DNA of 64,000 nucleotides from Tolypeutes matacus. Lineage: Eukaryota; Chordata; Mammalia; Cingulata; Chlamyphoridae. Below are positions 11,990 to 23,200 of this stretch, piece by piece. Below the pieces are notes generated by a model. The model did no database searches. It was not told the DNA's origin and saw nothing but the letters and a program-made list of their open reading frames with translations. How positions within the stretch are numbered: the first letter of the stretch is position 1; each line of letters opens with the position of its first letter. The stretch spans positions 35,780,055-35,844,054 of the forward strand of contig JAKSZT010054334.1 of NCBI GenBank assembly GCA_026826555.1. The letters are read 5' to 3'. The position numbers and the translations under genes are program-made.

Positions 11990-12300
11990 TAAGAAGATGG
12001 CGCAGGTAGAACAATAAAAAGTGTCTAGTTTGAAGAACAGAAAGAAAACAAAAAAGATTGAATAATAATTTAAAAAACAGACTTGGGTACATAAAGGACA
12101 ACATTAAAGATCTAATATCCATGTCACTGAAATTTCAGAAGGAGAGAAGGAAAATTATTAATGATATTTGAAGACATACAACATTTGAAAAAATATCCAA
12201 AATGAAGTGAGATGAAGCAGCTGCAGAGGAACTGGAAAAAAAAATGGGGAGGGGGAGAATATTTAAGATTGTAAGGGGTGTGATTTTTAAAAGCCCATCA
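11990..12300 (+). pseudogene. HAL1/L1 ORF1 fragment
   Basis: Contains words of the ORF1 middle in order: CATAAAGGACAACATTAAAG, TCTAATATCCATGTCACTG, then TTTCAGAAGGAGAGAAGG. It parallels 7640-7730 of the larger ORF1 remnant. It is short and frame-broken. Confidence 0.55.
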
Positions 12301-12757
12301 GTATTGTACTAGTCTTTTTAACATTAGCATCTCTCTTCTCCCACTAATTCACACTTTTGAATGAATATTTCCTATACTCCATTTCCATAATAGCAAAGTC
12401 AAAACATTTTCTTGGTCTCAAATTTTCTATAATATGGCAATATATGATGCAGGTGGTATTCTACAGAATGATATCCTCTTTAGCTCATAGGAATGGTGGC
12501 CTGTGACCAATGATTGAGTGATACATAAGTACAAATTCCCAATAGACTTGCCTGAAGGTGGAGAAAATTCTGAGTTGCAATTTCCTTCTGAGGCTAGCCC
12601 TTTAGTTCAGGCCAGAGAAGACTTTACCAGAGATTAATTCCTTGTTGAATCTTTCTCCTTACCTCATACCCTCATAATTTTCTCCTGAATATACTCTCTC
12701 CACAAATCTTGTGTTCTACAATCTCTGTCTCAGGTATTGCTTCTAGAAAACAAATAA

Positions 12758-12758
<1 letters not shown>
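12301..12758. other. Unassigned stretch
   Basis: Moderately AT-rich, with no family recognised. 12480-12740 has LTR-like composition, but no ends were found. Confidence 0.4.

Positions 12759-12813
<55 letters not shown>
12759..12813. repeat. (ATCT)n microsatellite
   Basis: About 13 perfect tetranucleotide units, long enough to be polymorphic. Confidence 0.95.
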
Positions 12814-13255
12814 GATAATTCAAATTCCCACCACATACTTACCTGAATTCTCAGAATAGTCTACTTACTCTCAACTATATACATAATAAGCTTAAACAGA
12901 ATCTGATCTTTTTATGTACACTTTGTTACATTTTTTGATATTTAAAGAATTTATATTTATCTTCACATATAAAGGCATGCCTCAGAGATGTTGGTGACTG
13001 CTGACTGATCAGGGTGGTGGTTGCTTAAGGTTGGGATTGATGTGACAATTTCTTAAAATAGGACAACAATGAAGTTTGCTGCATTGATTGACTCTTCCTT
13101 TCCTGAAAGATTTCTCAGTAGCTGGCAGGGTTGTTTGGTAGCATTTTACCCACAGTAGAACTTCTTTCAAAATTAGAGTAAATCTTCTCAACTACTGCTG
13201 CTGCTATATCAACTAAGTTTATGTAAATCCTCTATTGTCATTTCAACAATGTTCA

Positions 13256-13380
13256 TACGGGAGTGGATGTAGCTTAAGTGCTTGAGTACCTGCTTCCTAT
13301 ATACAAGGTCCTGGGTTTGATCTCTAGTACCTCCTAAAAACAAACAAACAAACAAACAAACAAAACAAAACAAACAAAAA
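13256..13380 (+). mobile_element. DAS-type tRNA-derived SINE (first of a tandem pair)
   Basis: Begins GGGAGTGGATGTAGCTTAAG, with an A box (TAGCTTAAGTG) and a B box-like GGGTTTGATCT typical of tRNA-derived xenarthran DAS SINEs. It ends in a long CAAA-rich tail. The 5' target duplication CAATGTTCA lies at 13247-13255. It is inserted in the Tigger1 transposase. Confidence 0.85.
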
Positions 13381-13394
13381 GACCAACTCTTATT

Positions 13395-13504
13395 GGGGAG
13401 CTGATGTGGCTCAATAGCTGAGTGCCTGCTTCCCATGTATGAGCTCCTGGTTTTAAGCCCTGGTATCTCTCCCACCTCCCCAGTGCCCTCAAAAAAGCAA
13501 AAAT
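13395..13504 (+). mobile_element. DAS-type SINE (second of a tandem pair)
   Basis: Starts GGGGAGCTGATGTGGCTCAA and ends in an A-rich tail at 13493-13504. It is followed by the second copy of CAATGTTCA (13505-13513). No separate target duplication is seen between the two SINEs, only a 14-base linker (13381-13394). The pair may therefore have entered as a dimer, or the second may have landed in the tail of the first. Confidence 0.85.
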
Positions 13505-14074
13505 CAATGTTCACAACATCTTCTCCAGGAGTAGATTCCATCTCAAGAAACAGCTTTCTTTGTTCATCCATAAGAAGCAAGTCCTCATCCATTAAAATTT
13601 TATCTTGAGATTGTAGCAATTCAGTCACATGTTCAGGCTCCTCTTCCAATTCTAGTTCTCTTGTTACTTCCACCATATCTGCAGTTTCTTCCTCCTCTGA
13701 ATTCTTAAACCTCTCAAAGCCATCCATAAGGGTTCAAATCAACTTTTTCCAAACTCACATTAATGTTGATATTTTGACCTCCTCCCATGAATCATGAGTT
13801 TTCTAAATGGCATCTAGAATTGTGAATCCTTTACAGATGATTTTCAATTTATTTTGCTCAGATTCATCAGAGGAATTGCTATCTATGGCCACTTAGCCTT
13901 ACAGTGTATTTCCTTAATAATAAGACTTGAAAGTTGAAATTACACCTTGATCCATGGGCTGCAGAAAGGATGTAGTATTAGCAGGCATGAAAACAACATT
14001 AATCTCATTACACATTTCCATCAGAGCTCTTGGGTGCCCAGATGCATTATAAGTGAGTAATAATATTTTGAAAG

Positions 14075-14290
14075 TCACATTTGTTCTGAGATGTAGGTTT
14101 CAACAGTGGGCTTAAAATATTCAGTAAACCATGTTGTAAACAGATGCACTGTCATCCAGACTTTGTTGTTCCATTTATAGAGCACAGGCAGAATAGATTT
14201 AGCATACTTCTTAAGGATCTTTGGATTTTTGGAATGGTAAATGAGCATTGGCTTCAACGAATAGTCGCCAGCCACATTAGCTCCTAACAA
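14075..14290 (-). pseudogene. Tigger1 transposase, catalytic-domain remnant
   Basis: A 71-residue frame carries the family segment [18 protein letters not shown], then [14 protein letters not shown] and [12 protein letters not shown], from the DDE catalytic region. Such transposases cut at TIRs and insert at TA. The frame ends early (SEQM) and the downstream part to 13730 is broken by frameshifts, so no active enzyme is made. Confidence 0.85.
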
Positions 14291-14846
14291 GAAAGTCAGC
14301 CGGTCATAGCTCTTGGCCTATTTTGATTTCTCACATGCCTAATTCAATAAGCTTAATCCTTTCTAGCTTTTGATTTAAAGTTAGAGAAGTGACTCTTCCT
14401 TTTACTTTAGCACTTAGAGGTCAGTGTAGGGTTATTATTTGACCTAATTTCAATATTCTTGTGTTCCAGGGAATAGAGAGGTTTGAGGAGAGGGAGAGAG
14501 AGATGGAAACCTCTGGTTGGTGGAGCAGTCAGAACATATACAGCATTTATCGATTAAGTTTGCTGTCTTATATAGGTGTGATGTGGCACCCAAAAACAAT
14601 TACAATAGTAATATCAAAGATCACTGATCACAGATAACCATAACAGATATAATAATAATGAAAAAGTTTGAACTACTGTGAGAATTACCAAACTATGGAA
14701 CAGAGATATCAGTGAGCACATACTATTGGAAAATGGGTGCAGATAGATTTGCTTGATGAAAGGTTGCTACAAGCCTTCAATGTATAATAATGCAGTATCT
14801 GCAATCTGCAATAAAGTGAAGCCCAATAAAACAAGTTATGCCTGTA

Positions 14847-15524
14847 ATTGCTTGAATAAAGGAAATTATGTCACTTTATAATATCAACCCCAATAATCAA
14901 AATAATGTCTTGGATGAAAAATAATGCACAGGATTGAAGGATTCATATTATAAGTTCAAAAATTTCGTTCATTTTGGTTATGTAATTGCTGATAATTGAA
15001 TAATTAATATTATTTACATGTCTTTTTTTGAAAGGGACATTTCAATAATTAATTCATCGACAGTGTGAACAGGGATAAAATATACTAAGAAAATATATAT
15101 CTTCCTACCTTGGTCATTAAAAACAAAAATCACCATTTAGCTAAAATACACAGAAAATCTATGGCACACAGAGCTTGTTAATAGAAGACCTCTCATGCTA
15201 GCATGAACCAAAGTAATATCCACACAACTGTTCTCTTGACAGATTTGGCAGTGCCGACAAGTTGATATAGTTGACCCAGATTACCACTACTTCTTCTCTC
15301 AAGATCCTTCAACAGATATTATACACAGAAGAAAAAAAAAAAAAAAAAACCTCCATTCAATGGTAAATAATAATTGGATGATTTATGTCCAAAGCAAGCA
15401 TAAAAACAAACCAAGGAAATTAAGGCAAATATAGCCTTGTGCCAATAAGAATTCTAACAGAAATGTCAGGGTTCCAAAATAAGCTAGGAGAAGACAATGC
15501 AGAACAATTTCTTTTTTAAATTAA
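14847..15524. other. Unassigned AT-rich stretch with an A18 run
   Basis: 15332-15349 is a run of 18 A that could be a retroposon tail, but no element body was identified upstream. A short open stretch at 15240-15330 looks protein-like by composition only. Confidence 0.4.
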
Positions 15525-15660
15525 TTTATTTTTTATTGTGAGTAAAAATCAAAATTTTCACAATACATACCAATATTTGTAAAATGATATATAAATATAT
15601 ATGCATATATGTGAATTTGCTTACAAAAATGTTAATTTTATATAAATATATTTTTTAAGA
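15525..15660 (-). mobile_element. L1-type 3' end, antisense, with (A)-rich tail
   Basis: The reverse complement matches 18458-18620 almost word for word: CTAAGCACCTCTTAAAA, then TTTTTGTAAGCAAAT, ATATATGCATATATATTTATA and TATGTATTGTGAAAATTTTG. It is a short 3' fragment of the same retroelement family in inverted orientation, 2.8 kb away. Confidence 0.65.
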
Positions 15661-16087
15661 GGTGCTTAGAAGAGAAAAAATTAAAACTTCTCACAAATGA
15701 AGGAAAACGAATGTAGCAAATAGAAGTTACGAACTTCTGTAAATATCACAAAGGATACAGAAAATAGGTTTGAGGAAAAATTGGTCAAATAACATGAAGG
15801 AAAACCAAGTTGAAATGGTTTTTAAAAAGCAAGCTAAATATAGGAGGCAGCAAGAGTTTTGTGTTCCTGATGAAATGAAGGGAGCACATTGAACAAAAAC
15901 AGAAAGCAGAAGAAAATGATACTTAAAAAAAGGAAAATCTAATATGTAGTATCAAAGGATATATCGTGGTGCAGAAAAAATTAATTCACTACAATAAATT
16001 CTTTGGCATTCCTGTACAGTTTGTGCAGTTCAAAAAGAAATACAATTCTTATTTTTATTTGGAAAACTTTGTTAAAAACTGACACAA
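15661..16087. other. Unassigned purine-rich stretch
   Basis: A-rich sequence that may be a decayed L1 segment. Nothing in it is diagnostic. Confidence 0.4.
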
Positions 16088-16383
16088 GGGAAACAGATGT
16101 GGCTTAAGTGATTGGGCTCTCATCTACCGTAAAGAAGGTCCAGGGTTTGATTCCTGGGGCCTCCTGGTGGAAGGCAAGCTATGCCACATGGCGAGCTGGT
16201 CTGAGCAGAGAGCTGGCACAGCAAGATGACACAACAAAAAGAGACACAGAGGAGAGACAATAAGAGATGCAGCAGAACAGGGAGCTGAGGCGGTGCGCCT
16301 CTCTCCACTCCAGAGATGACAAGCAGACGCTGAAGAACACACAGAGAGCAGACAGTAAGCTCAAAACAATGAGGGCAAGGGGA

Positions 16384-16418
<35 letters not shown>

Positions 16419-16420
16419 AT
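16088..16420 (+). mobile_element. Long DAS-type SINE
   Basis: Starts GGGAAACAGATGTGGCTTAA with an A box (TGGCTTAAGTG, 16100-16110) and a B box (GGTTTGATTCC, 16144-16154). A ~220-bp tRNA-unrelated body follows and the tail is (ATAA)n at 16383-16420. Imperfect flanking repeats resemble TTAAAAACTGACACAA (16072-16087) and the sequence at 16428-16445. This is the longer of the two DAS forms in the window. The open frames on the minus strand are artefacts of the SINE. Confidence 0.85.
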
Positions 16421-16439
16421 GTTTTTTTAAAAAATAGTG

Positions 16440-18380
16440 ACAAAAGGGCTTCATAGGAAAGACAGGTGAGATCCAGACTTCTCCAAAGAAACATGCAATA
16501 TTAGAGGCAGATGGAATAAAGTCAATAAGCCATCAGAGAGAAATCCAGGGCCAATATTTTGATACCCATACAAGAGATGTTTCAAGAATAAAAGCAAATG
16601 CAAAGGAAAAAATCAAAACAGAAAACCTCAAGATTTTTAACCTTTAAGAAAATATTCAGAATATCCTTAGGTCTTTGAGAAAACTGCTTGGGTGTGAATT
16701 CTAACAAATTAAATAATAAAACAATCAGTCCTAGTAAATTGAATGGTGGTGAACAATAAATCAATTTAGAAATATTAGAAGCTATCTGGAACTGAATGAA
16801 TAAAAAGCACAACATATCAAAATTTATGGGATAGAGTTAAATCAAGTTTAGAAGGAAATTTATTGCTTTAAATGCTTATATTAGAAAAGAAAAAGCTCTC
16901 AAATCTACAATCTAAGCTTCCACTGAAGATGGGGAAGTGTTGGATTCCTCTAGATTTTTGGCTATGTTGCATAAAAGAATATAAGATCACATCAGTTTAG
17001 TTAGGTCAGTGAAAATAATTTATTGTGAAATGGGGGAAAGAACAGAGCTCTCTGAGAAATGGGAGAGAAAGATGGAAATGCACACCAAGATTTGGTGCGG
17101 GCTTCTCCAGGCAGAGAGAGTGAGCTCTGCCTTGTGTGGTTACCTTTTAAACTATTAATTATTCCTCCCCCTTGCTAATGCTAGGAGGAAGGGCCCCAAC
17201 TGTTATTGGTACCCCACCAAAGGTGGAGGCCAATGGTGAGGCCTGTTTGGAATATCCAGGGTCAAGGGGAGGTCCAGGAAAGAGAAACTGGGACCTCAAC
17301 GTTAAACTCAAGGTCTCAGCAAGGTCTTACAGTCATGTTGTCTGTCAGCTCATCTTCTCCTCGTTTCGCAGGCTAACCTGCCTTACCACCTTAAGGAGAC
17401 AGGAAAAAAGAAACAAATTAGACCAAATCAAGACATAAGAAGGAAATTTAAAAGATCAGTGCAAAAATAAAAACTGCTCTTCCACTTTCTGCTGACTTCC
17501 AAAATAAAGTTGGAGAACTAATACCACTGTACTTTAAAACTTACTATAAAGCTACAATAAATAAGACATTGCAGTATTAGCATAAGGATTGCGTAAAGAT
17601 TCAGGAAACAGAATAGAAAGTCCAGAAATAACACCTTTCAGTTATGACCTATTGATTTTTAGCAATGATATCAAGGCAAGTCAATGGGGAAATGATATTC
17701 TTTTCAACAAATAGTATTTGGAACAACTGGAAATCCTAAATAAATGAATTTATAAACTTGCACCATACTATGCAAATAAATTAGCTCAAAATATAGCATA
17801 AACTAAGGGTAGAACTGTAACTAAAAAATTTGTAGGAAAAAAACAGAAGAAATACTTTGAGACTTTTCATTAAAGTTAAATATTTGGTATAACTATCATG
17901 CAATTCAACAAATCTACAAAAGACTTGAAAGTGAATGTTTATTGCATAATTATTCCCAATAGCCAAAGTCTGGAAACAATCTATTTGTCCATCAGCTGGT
18001 TAATGGATAAACAAAATGCGGTATACCCATACAATGAGATTCTATTGTGCAGCAAAAAGGAAGGAACAGACTACATGCTACACATGGATGAACCTCAAAT
18101 ATATTTTAAGTAAAATAGCTAGACATAAAAAAAATGCATATTGTGTAATTCCATTTATATGAATTTTCTAGAAAAGGCAAATTTCTCAAGATCAAAAGTT
18201 TATCAATAGTTACATGGGATTGGAAGTGGCCAGGGTTATTGAAGACAAAAGATAGAGAAAATTTTTTGGTGTGATGGAAATGATCTAAAACTAGACTGTG
18301 GTGTTGGTTTTGCAAGTATAGATTTATTAGAAATCATTGAAATATACACTGTGAATGGGGAAATTTTATGGTTTGTAAAA
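16440..18380 (+). mobile_element. Old L1, ORF2 C-terminal part and 3' UTR, sense, split by an LTR
   Basis: 16500-16923 has ORF2 words such as GGAACTGAATGAATAAAAAG and CACAACATATCAAAATTTAT. The sequence resumes at about 17390 with CTTAAGGAGACAGG. Late ORF2 sequence follows (ACTTACTATAAAGCTACAAT), and then a 3' UTR segment with CCCAATAGCCAAAGTCTGG and ATGGATAAACAAAATG at 17950-18020. No frame is open. An LTR at 16924-17385 interrupts ORF2. Confidence 0.7.
16924..17385 (-). mobile_element. Solo LTR of another type (class I-like), antisense
   Basis: A 462-bp block replaces collinear L1 sequence and is flanked by CCAC on both sides (16920-16923 and 17386-17389), a 4-bp duplication. The minus strand carries AATAAA about 100 bases from its 3' end and a TTTAAAAGG TATA-like box upstream, an LTR arrangement. 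Its sense 5' end would be TA instead of TG, which may be a point change. The 88-residue plus-strand frame is not a gene. Confidence 0.55.
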
Positions 18381-18480
18381 GCTTTTGTGTGGGATGTGGT
18401 GGGAGGTGTGGGAGGTGGGCAACATGGGAATCCCTGTGGGTTCCGTGTAATATTTTAGGTAATCTAAGCACCTCTTAAAA

Positions 18481-18524
<44 letters not shown>

Positions 18525-18625
18525 GTAAGCAAATACACATATATGCATATATATTTATATATCATTTTACAAATGTTTGTATGTATTGTGAGAATTTTGA
18601 TTTTTACCCATAATAAAAAAAAAAA
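18381..18625 (+). mobile_element. L1-type 3' end with poly(A), sense
   Basis: GGGATGTGGTGGGAGGTGTG, then a ~100-bp AT-rich tail region with a (TA)n run (18487-18514), ending in AATAAAAAAAAAAAATTAAA. It is the inverted partner of 15525-15660. Confidence 0.65.
18487..18514. repeat. (TA)n microsatellite
   Basis: About 14 perfect TA units inside the L1-type 3' end. It is absent from the inverted copy. Confidence 0.85.
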
Positions 18626-18639
18626 ATTAAAAAAAATGT

Positions 18640-21600
18640 ATTTTCTTAAACTATTTAAGCATCATTTCCATTATTTTCTAGCAGATAATCAAAATGTTTA
18701 TTTTTCAGCTCTCTGTTCTCCTAGTCAGACACCAGGTGTGGGATTGCTGGCATAAGAGACTCAAATACAAATATCACCTGGTACAGTTTGGTTTTTTGAA
18801 CATGGACTCCTGTCTCTTTTTCTGCCTGCTATTTTGCCAGGTTCCCTGGGGACTCTCCCACACATGCATACACACGCGTAATTTGGCAGTCAGTCAGGGA
18901 TTGGGGCAAAGTTTATTTCATGTTTTTGACCCAACTCCAACAGCAGTTCCCTGTTTCCAGGGTTTCTTCCTAAATCTAGGTAGATCTAGTAAGTCTGTGT
19001 TTTTCCACAGCAAGTTCTGAGGGAAATAAAACGCCTTTAGGCACAAAAAGCCACAAATTCACAGTTCTGTGTCTGCCACAGGCACAGACTTTCAAGAAGA
19101 AATGCTTCTTCTGCTTGCTTTGACACGTTCCAGTTTTTTCAAATAATTAAAAAATATATATTTCATATTTCTAGGAGATAGCTCTTTATTTCATTCTAAA
19201 TTGATAACTCATTTTCAATACATGCTACTCTGAAGCAAGGAAATTGTTTCCATTCCATTTCATGGAAACTCAAAGCACGCAGATACGGCTGAGGACTGAG
19301 AAGAAATGCTTTGCTCAAAGGCATATGACAAGAATATGTGAGAAAGACTACATTTCTGCTGCAAGAGTGTTTAGGAACTAGATAGGGAGATATTTTTAAA
19401 TCTTGACTCATTGTTAACAAGAGAGTCAAGAATATTCTATTTTCTCATCTATATATTTTTTGTTCTCTTCTTAAGAAAAAATAATTTGAAATTTTGTATA
19501 AATGTTGGAGCTTTAATTTCAAGCAATAAGAAGACAAACTGGGCTTACTGAAGCAAAAAGGAATATATTGAAAAGACACCAGGAACACATTGAATAGATG
19601 GAAAGGATGGCTAAAGCAGACTTGGATATGATTTGGGTCCAGAAAGGCTTCAGAGAGCTCGGAAGGAGATATAAGGCACTCTTTGGTCAAGGTGTAGCCA
19701 CTGGGTAAGTAAATGACAGCTGCCTTGTCTTCCTCCTGTGCAGTTAACTCAAGATTCTAGTGCAAAGAATCCAACTGGCCAAGCTCAGGTCATGTGCTTT
19801 ACAGAGAACTGGTAGGACAAGCTGTAGCTTTACTTCTTTCAGTATTGTTGGAAGGGTACTTCAGTTTAAATCCTCACCAGTCTACATATAAGACAAAGAA
19901 AAATTAGGGTTCTCTAAGGTAATGGATACTGTGTCTCACAGAAATTAAGGAAAATATCCATAAATTATATTTTTAGAGTGTCTTTTCTCTCCACCACTAA
20001 AATAAAACTATAAACTATATTTTGTTCAATTTCCCGTCTATACATAGAACAGTGTCTGACACATAGTAAGTAAATATTTATTAACTGACTGACTTACTTT
20101 TATATTAAGTGGAAGTTCCTAAAATTGAGAGCAATTTTATTCACAACTTTAAAAACTGACAAATAACTTACAATAGTCTTACAATTTCATTTTAATATGA
20201 TTAAACACAATTTAAATAATGAGTAACTTCTGTCATTATAGAGTCTCTTCACTTAATTTTTTAATGTTTTAACAATTGAGAAGAAATATAACATTATAAA
20301 TTGACTAGAAAAGCAGAAAATGATCTCAGGCATGTCAGTAACAGATGGTAAAAACAAACTCATCATTGTCATCATTTTATAATTTCTCATCAAATTCATT
20401 ATGGATTCTAACACTTGTATTTACACCATGTTTCCCAAGTTGGAAAAATATGCTTTATATATTCATCCAGTAATTAATAAAGAGAAATGTCTTTGATGAT
20501 CATTACATATAAAGAATGGAATTTAATTGTTTATGATTACAGACCCCTGTTATTCATATAATATATCTGGAGACAAACGGAATGCAAGTCTTGCAACAGG
20601 CTTTAGTAAAGACATAAGGGTGTGCTCTGAAAGGCAACATCTGGAACTAGACAAATTCATCCCCTTCCCCCCTCCAAAAAAATGTGTCTAGAAAAAGGTT
20701 GGACTGTGCTAGCATAACAGCAGAGTTTGTATCTTGCTTTATGACATTCTTCCACTGTCACAAGAAAATAAAAACCATTGAGACATTCTAAATGTAAGAG
20801 AATTTGGAATATATTAATCTCTCAAGGAAAGTGGTGGCCTATTAATTTCTGAAGACCAGTGCCAAATGTGCATCAATGGCATTTAAAATTAGTCAATTTC
20901 CTCTCTCAGAGTTTTGTTGTAACTAATTCATTTCATGCTTACATATCCTCCAGGTTATTCTTTGCCAACATGAATAAGAAATTCACGTTAGCTACGTTAG
21001 TGGTAAGTCACTTAAAATGAGTTTCCCTACTCCAGGCTGCCGGTGTGAAACCCTCAATAACAACTGCCCAATCCCATGTGAATCGCGTAGATGACATTCT
21101 GACACATCATCATGGAACAGACGTTATGATGGCTCTTGGATCCATTCCTATGAGCATACACAAAGGTAATTTCTCTTATATATTCAAAACGGCCCCAATT
21201 TCTGAGAATCTTGAATTTCTTGTTTAAAGTAGAAGTGGGGGAAGAAAATAATAGAAGAGAAAATGTGAGAAGAAAAACGATTCTTTTGAGACCTTGGGTC
21301 AGAGTATGAGTTGGGAAAGGTACGGAAGGAAGAAGAAACTGATGGCAGTTTACACAGGGATTCAAAGAGAGTTCCTGTCTTCTTTTTTCCTTCTCTTTAC
21401 ATTTTATAAAAAAGATATTGGAATTAATAGGTTTAAATTCCTTCTAATCCTGGTTTCATCTCACAAGTTTTATTCCTTTGAGAAAGACAAAATCTAATTA
21501 ATAGGAAATCTTATAAATGGAAAGTCCAAGAAACCTGTTCCAATATACCCAATCAGACCAAGAGGGTAAGAGATATATAATTTTTATCTTAGGAATATTT

Positions 21601-21734
21601 AAAAAATTTTTTTTACAGAAATAGCCACAATTTAGAAATAGTACGCATCCTGTGAAAACAAATAAAGAATAACACTTTCCATTTGTAAAGAAATTTATAC
21701 ATCACTTTTTCTTTTTCTTTTCTTTTTTTTTTTT
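18640..21734. other. Mostly unassigned; weak exon-like patch near 20940-21165
   Basis: No transposon recognised except a possible L2/MIR 3' tail at 19990-20095 (GTGTCTGACACATAGTAAGT). 18690-19020 has an open frame of 108 codons without family motifs. At 20971-21165 there is ATGAATAAGAAATTCACG followed by a GTAAGT donor-like site. An acceptor-like TCCAG (21031-21035) then leads a 130-bp stretch without stops in one frame, ending CAAAG/GTAATT. The two pieces lie only 33 bp apart, too close for a normal intron. Confidence 0.35.
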
Positions 21735-21930
21735 TGTAACTCAGGTTTCCTCATTTGTTGTCCTGTAGCACCATAAGGTAAGCAGAGCATCATTGGAGGA
21801 GAGGAGGCAGTGACTCTTAAAAGTACATTAACTTGATTTATATTAACATAGTCACACAGTGACAGAATCAAATATAGAACCCACCTCCTTGATTCCTTGT
21901 CTGTGGTACTATATTTAGTATTATGCCATT
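21735..21930 (-). mobile_element. MIR SINE, antisense
   Basis: Follows the antisense MIR order: CTCAGGTTTCCTCATTTG-like start, TAGTCACACAGTGACAGAAT (the usual TCACACAGCTAGT-type word), GAACCCACCTCCTTGATTCC, and a final TATGCCATT. Confidence 0.55.
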
Positions 21931-22994
21931 TGAATGGAGGTTATTTAAGAAATAAAGGAACAGGAAGGCAACTCACATTTATATTTTACTTTCTTGCAAT
22001 ATGGAAAACACACAAAGGTTAAAAATATAAAGCCATATCTGTGTGGCCTGTGGAGCCCTGGAGCCTGGGGATTATTACTGAACTACATACACCACCAAAT
22101 ATGTGATGGAAGAAATATTACCTTCTATAGATGGAGCAGGTAATGGACACTAGATAAGAGCATGTCTATCCTACTGGTATTGATTAAAATAATTATAGAA
22201 ATCAAATGGAAATAGTCTCCTAGTTTTATTCCACAATTTAGCTAAATTGTAAAGTCATAATAGAAATAAATGCTGAGACCCATTCAAAAGCTTAGCACTT
22301 TTCCAGGTGTGGAGTGAGCAAAAAAATAACAAATGGTCAATATTCTTCAGGATATTTCATTCTTTTTGAATTTCTCAAGATCCATTCAAAAATAGCAAAC
22401 TATCTATTAGTCTCTTATGCTGTTACTAAGATAAATCTTGAGGCTTAGCATTTTAAAATTTCCCACATATTATGGGTAAATAATAAACCAGTTTTTCCTA
22501 CAGTGCATTCAGCAGAACTCATTCTCTACATCATGAACATACTGATAGATAATATTTTTTTAAAAAATTTGAAGTTCATTGTGCAATGAACAAACTAAAA
22601 CAGTTTTGTCACTCTAAAGTTATATATGGTAAAAGAGGTTTTGTGACTACAGGACTTGTCCAAGTTTTGAACAGACTAATCTTTATGAATTACCAAGTAT
22701 ATAATATGTAAAATTTCCCTGTTCCCAAATAGCCACCTCCTCCTAGGAGGGAGGAGTAATATTTGACAGGTTGCTTATATCTTTGTATCTTTAGACAAGT
22801 TACCTGACATTTCTGATTCTTTTACTAGTACCAGTAGATAAATGTATGCAATTTTGAGGTGATCTTATAATTTATTACCCCCAAAACAAATATTCACATG
22901 GAACCCCTTTATAATGGAGTGAATATATTACTAAATTATTATTTCACAAAGCACACATTTTAAAATGCTGAAAGGTTCAATATTTATTGGTCTA
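21931..22994. other. Unassigned AT-rich stretch
   Basis: Nothing recognised. It has neither long reading frames nor terminal repeats. Confidence 0.5.
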
Positions 22995-23195
22995 GCAAAG
23001 TTATTAAGCATTTGCCATGCACCAGTTAGTTTCATTTCATTAACACACCCCAAAAAATTTATGAGAAATTGTAATGATACCCAGTAGTTATTTGGTGAAA
23101 CAGAGAAATGTTGCTACTTGTCTAGCATTTCATGACTAAATAGGAAAAGCTAGGGTTTGAATCATGTCTGCTTGACTCCAGAATTAAGGCACTTT
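22995..23195 (-). mobile_element. MIR SINE, antisense
   Basis: Contains AAGCATTTGCCATGCACCAG, a middle with GTGAAACAGAGAAATG, and GGTTTGAATCATGTCTGCTT followed by GACTCCAGAATTAAGGC, the order expected for an antisense MIR. Its end is bounded by the LTR at 23201. Confidence 0.7.
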
Positions 23196-23200
23196 CCATT

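Larger units (their letters stand above)
13209..13727 (-). pseudogene. Tigger1 transposase C-terminal part, reading through two antisense SINEs
   Basis: A 172-residue frame starts at the family's [10 protein letters not shown] and runs through acidic [11 protein letters not shown] and [20 protein letters not shown] to about residue 74. It then continues without a stop through the antisense of two DAS SINEs and re-enters transposase sequence at [10 protein letters not shown] before stopping. The insertion is 258 bp between duplicated copies of CAATGTTCA, a multiple of three, so the original frame is kept. The rest of the C-terminus (13200-12990) is in other frames. The frame is probably a chance survivor and not a gene. 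Confidence 0.75.
12972..14844 (-). mobile_element. Tigger1-type DNA transposon (pogo/Tc1-mariner superfamily)
   Basis: Both terminal inverted repeats are visible: GGCATGCCTCAGAGAT at the left, and its partner ending TTATGCCTG at 14844. They are flanked by the TA target duplication (12970-12971 and 14845-14846). The transposase lies on the minus strand with its start near 14425, where the ATG has decayed. An internal deletion near 14315 removes much of the N-terminal DNA-binding part. The family is about 2.4 kb when complete, and this copy is about 1.6 kb once the SINE insertions are subtracted. It is immobile. Confidence 0.9.

Noticed and set aside
12759..12813. Short tandem array considered as a CRISPR-like or satellite array
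   Set aside because: It is a plain tetranucleotide microsatellite with no spacers, in a mammalian genome.
13209..13727. 172-codon frame as a functional host gene (domesticated transposase)
   Set aside because: It joins a truncated transposase C-terminus to antisense SINE sequence, and the catalytic part upstream is frame-broken.
15238..15330. Protein-like short open stretch after an acceptor-like CTTGACAG
   Set aside because: Only about 30 codons, with no donor or neighbouring exon. Such frames are common by chance.
16120..16494. 124-codon minus-strand frame with hydrophobic residues
   Set aside because: It is the antisense of a DAS SINE and its (ATAA)n tail. The hydrophobic runs come from simple repeats.
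18694..19020. 108-codon plus-strand frame
   Set aside because: No signal peptide, domain or splice context. Overlapping frames and composition do not favour coding.
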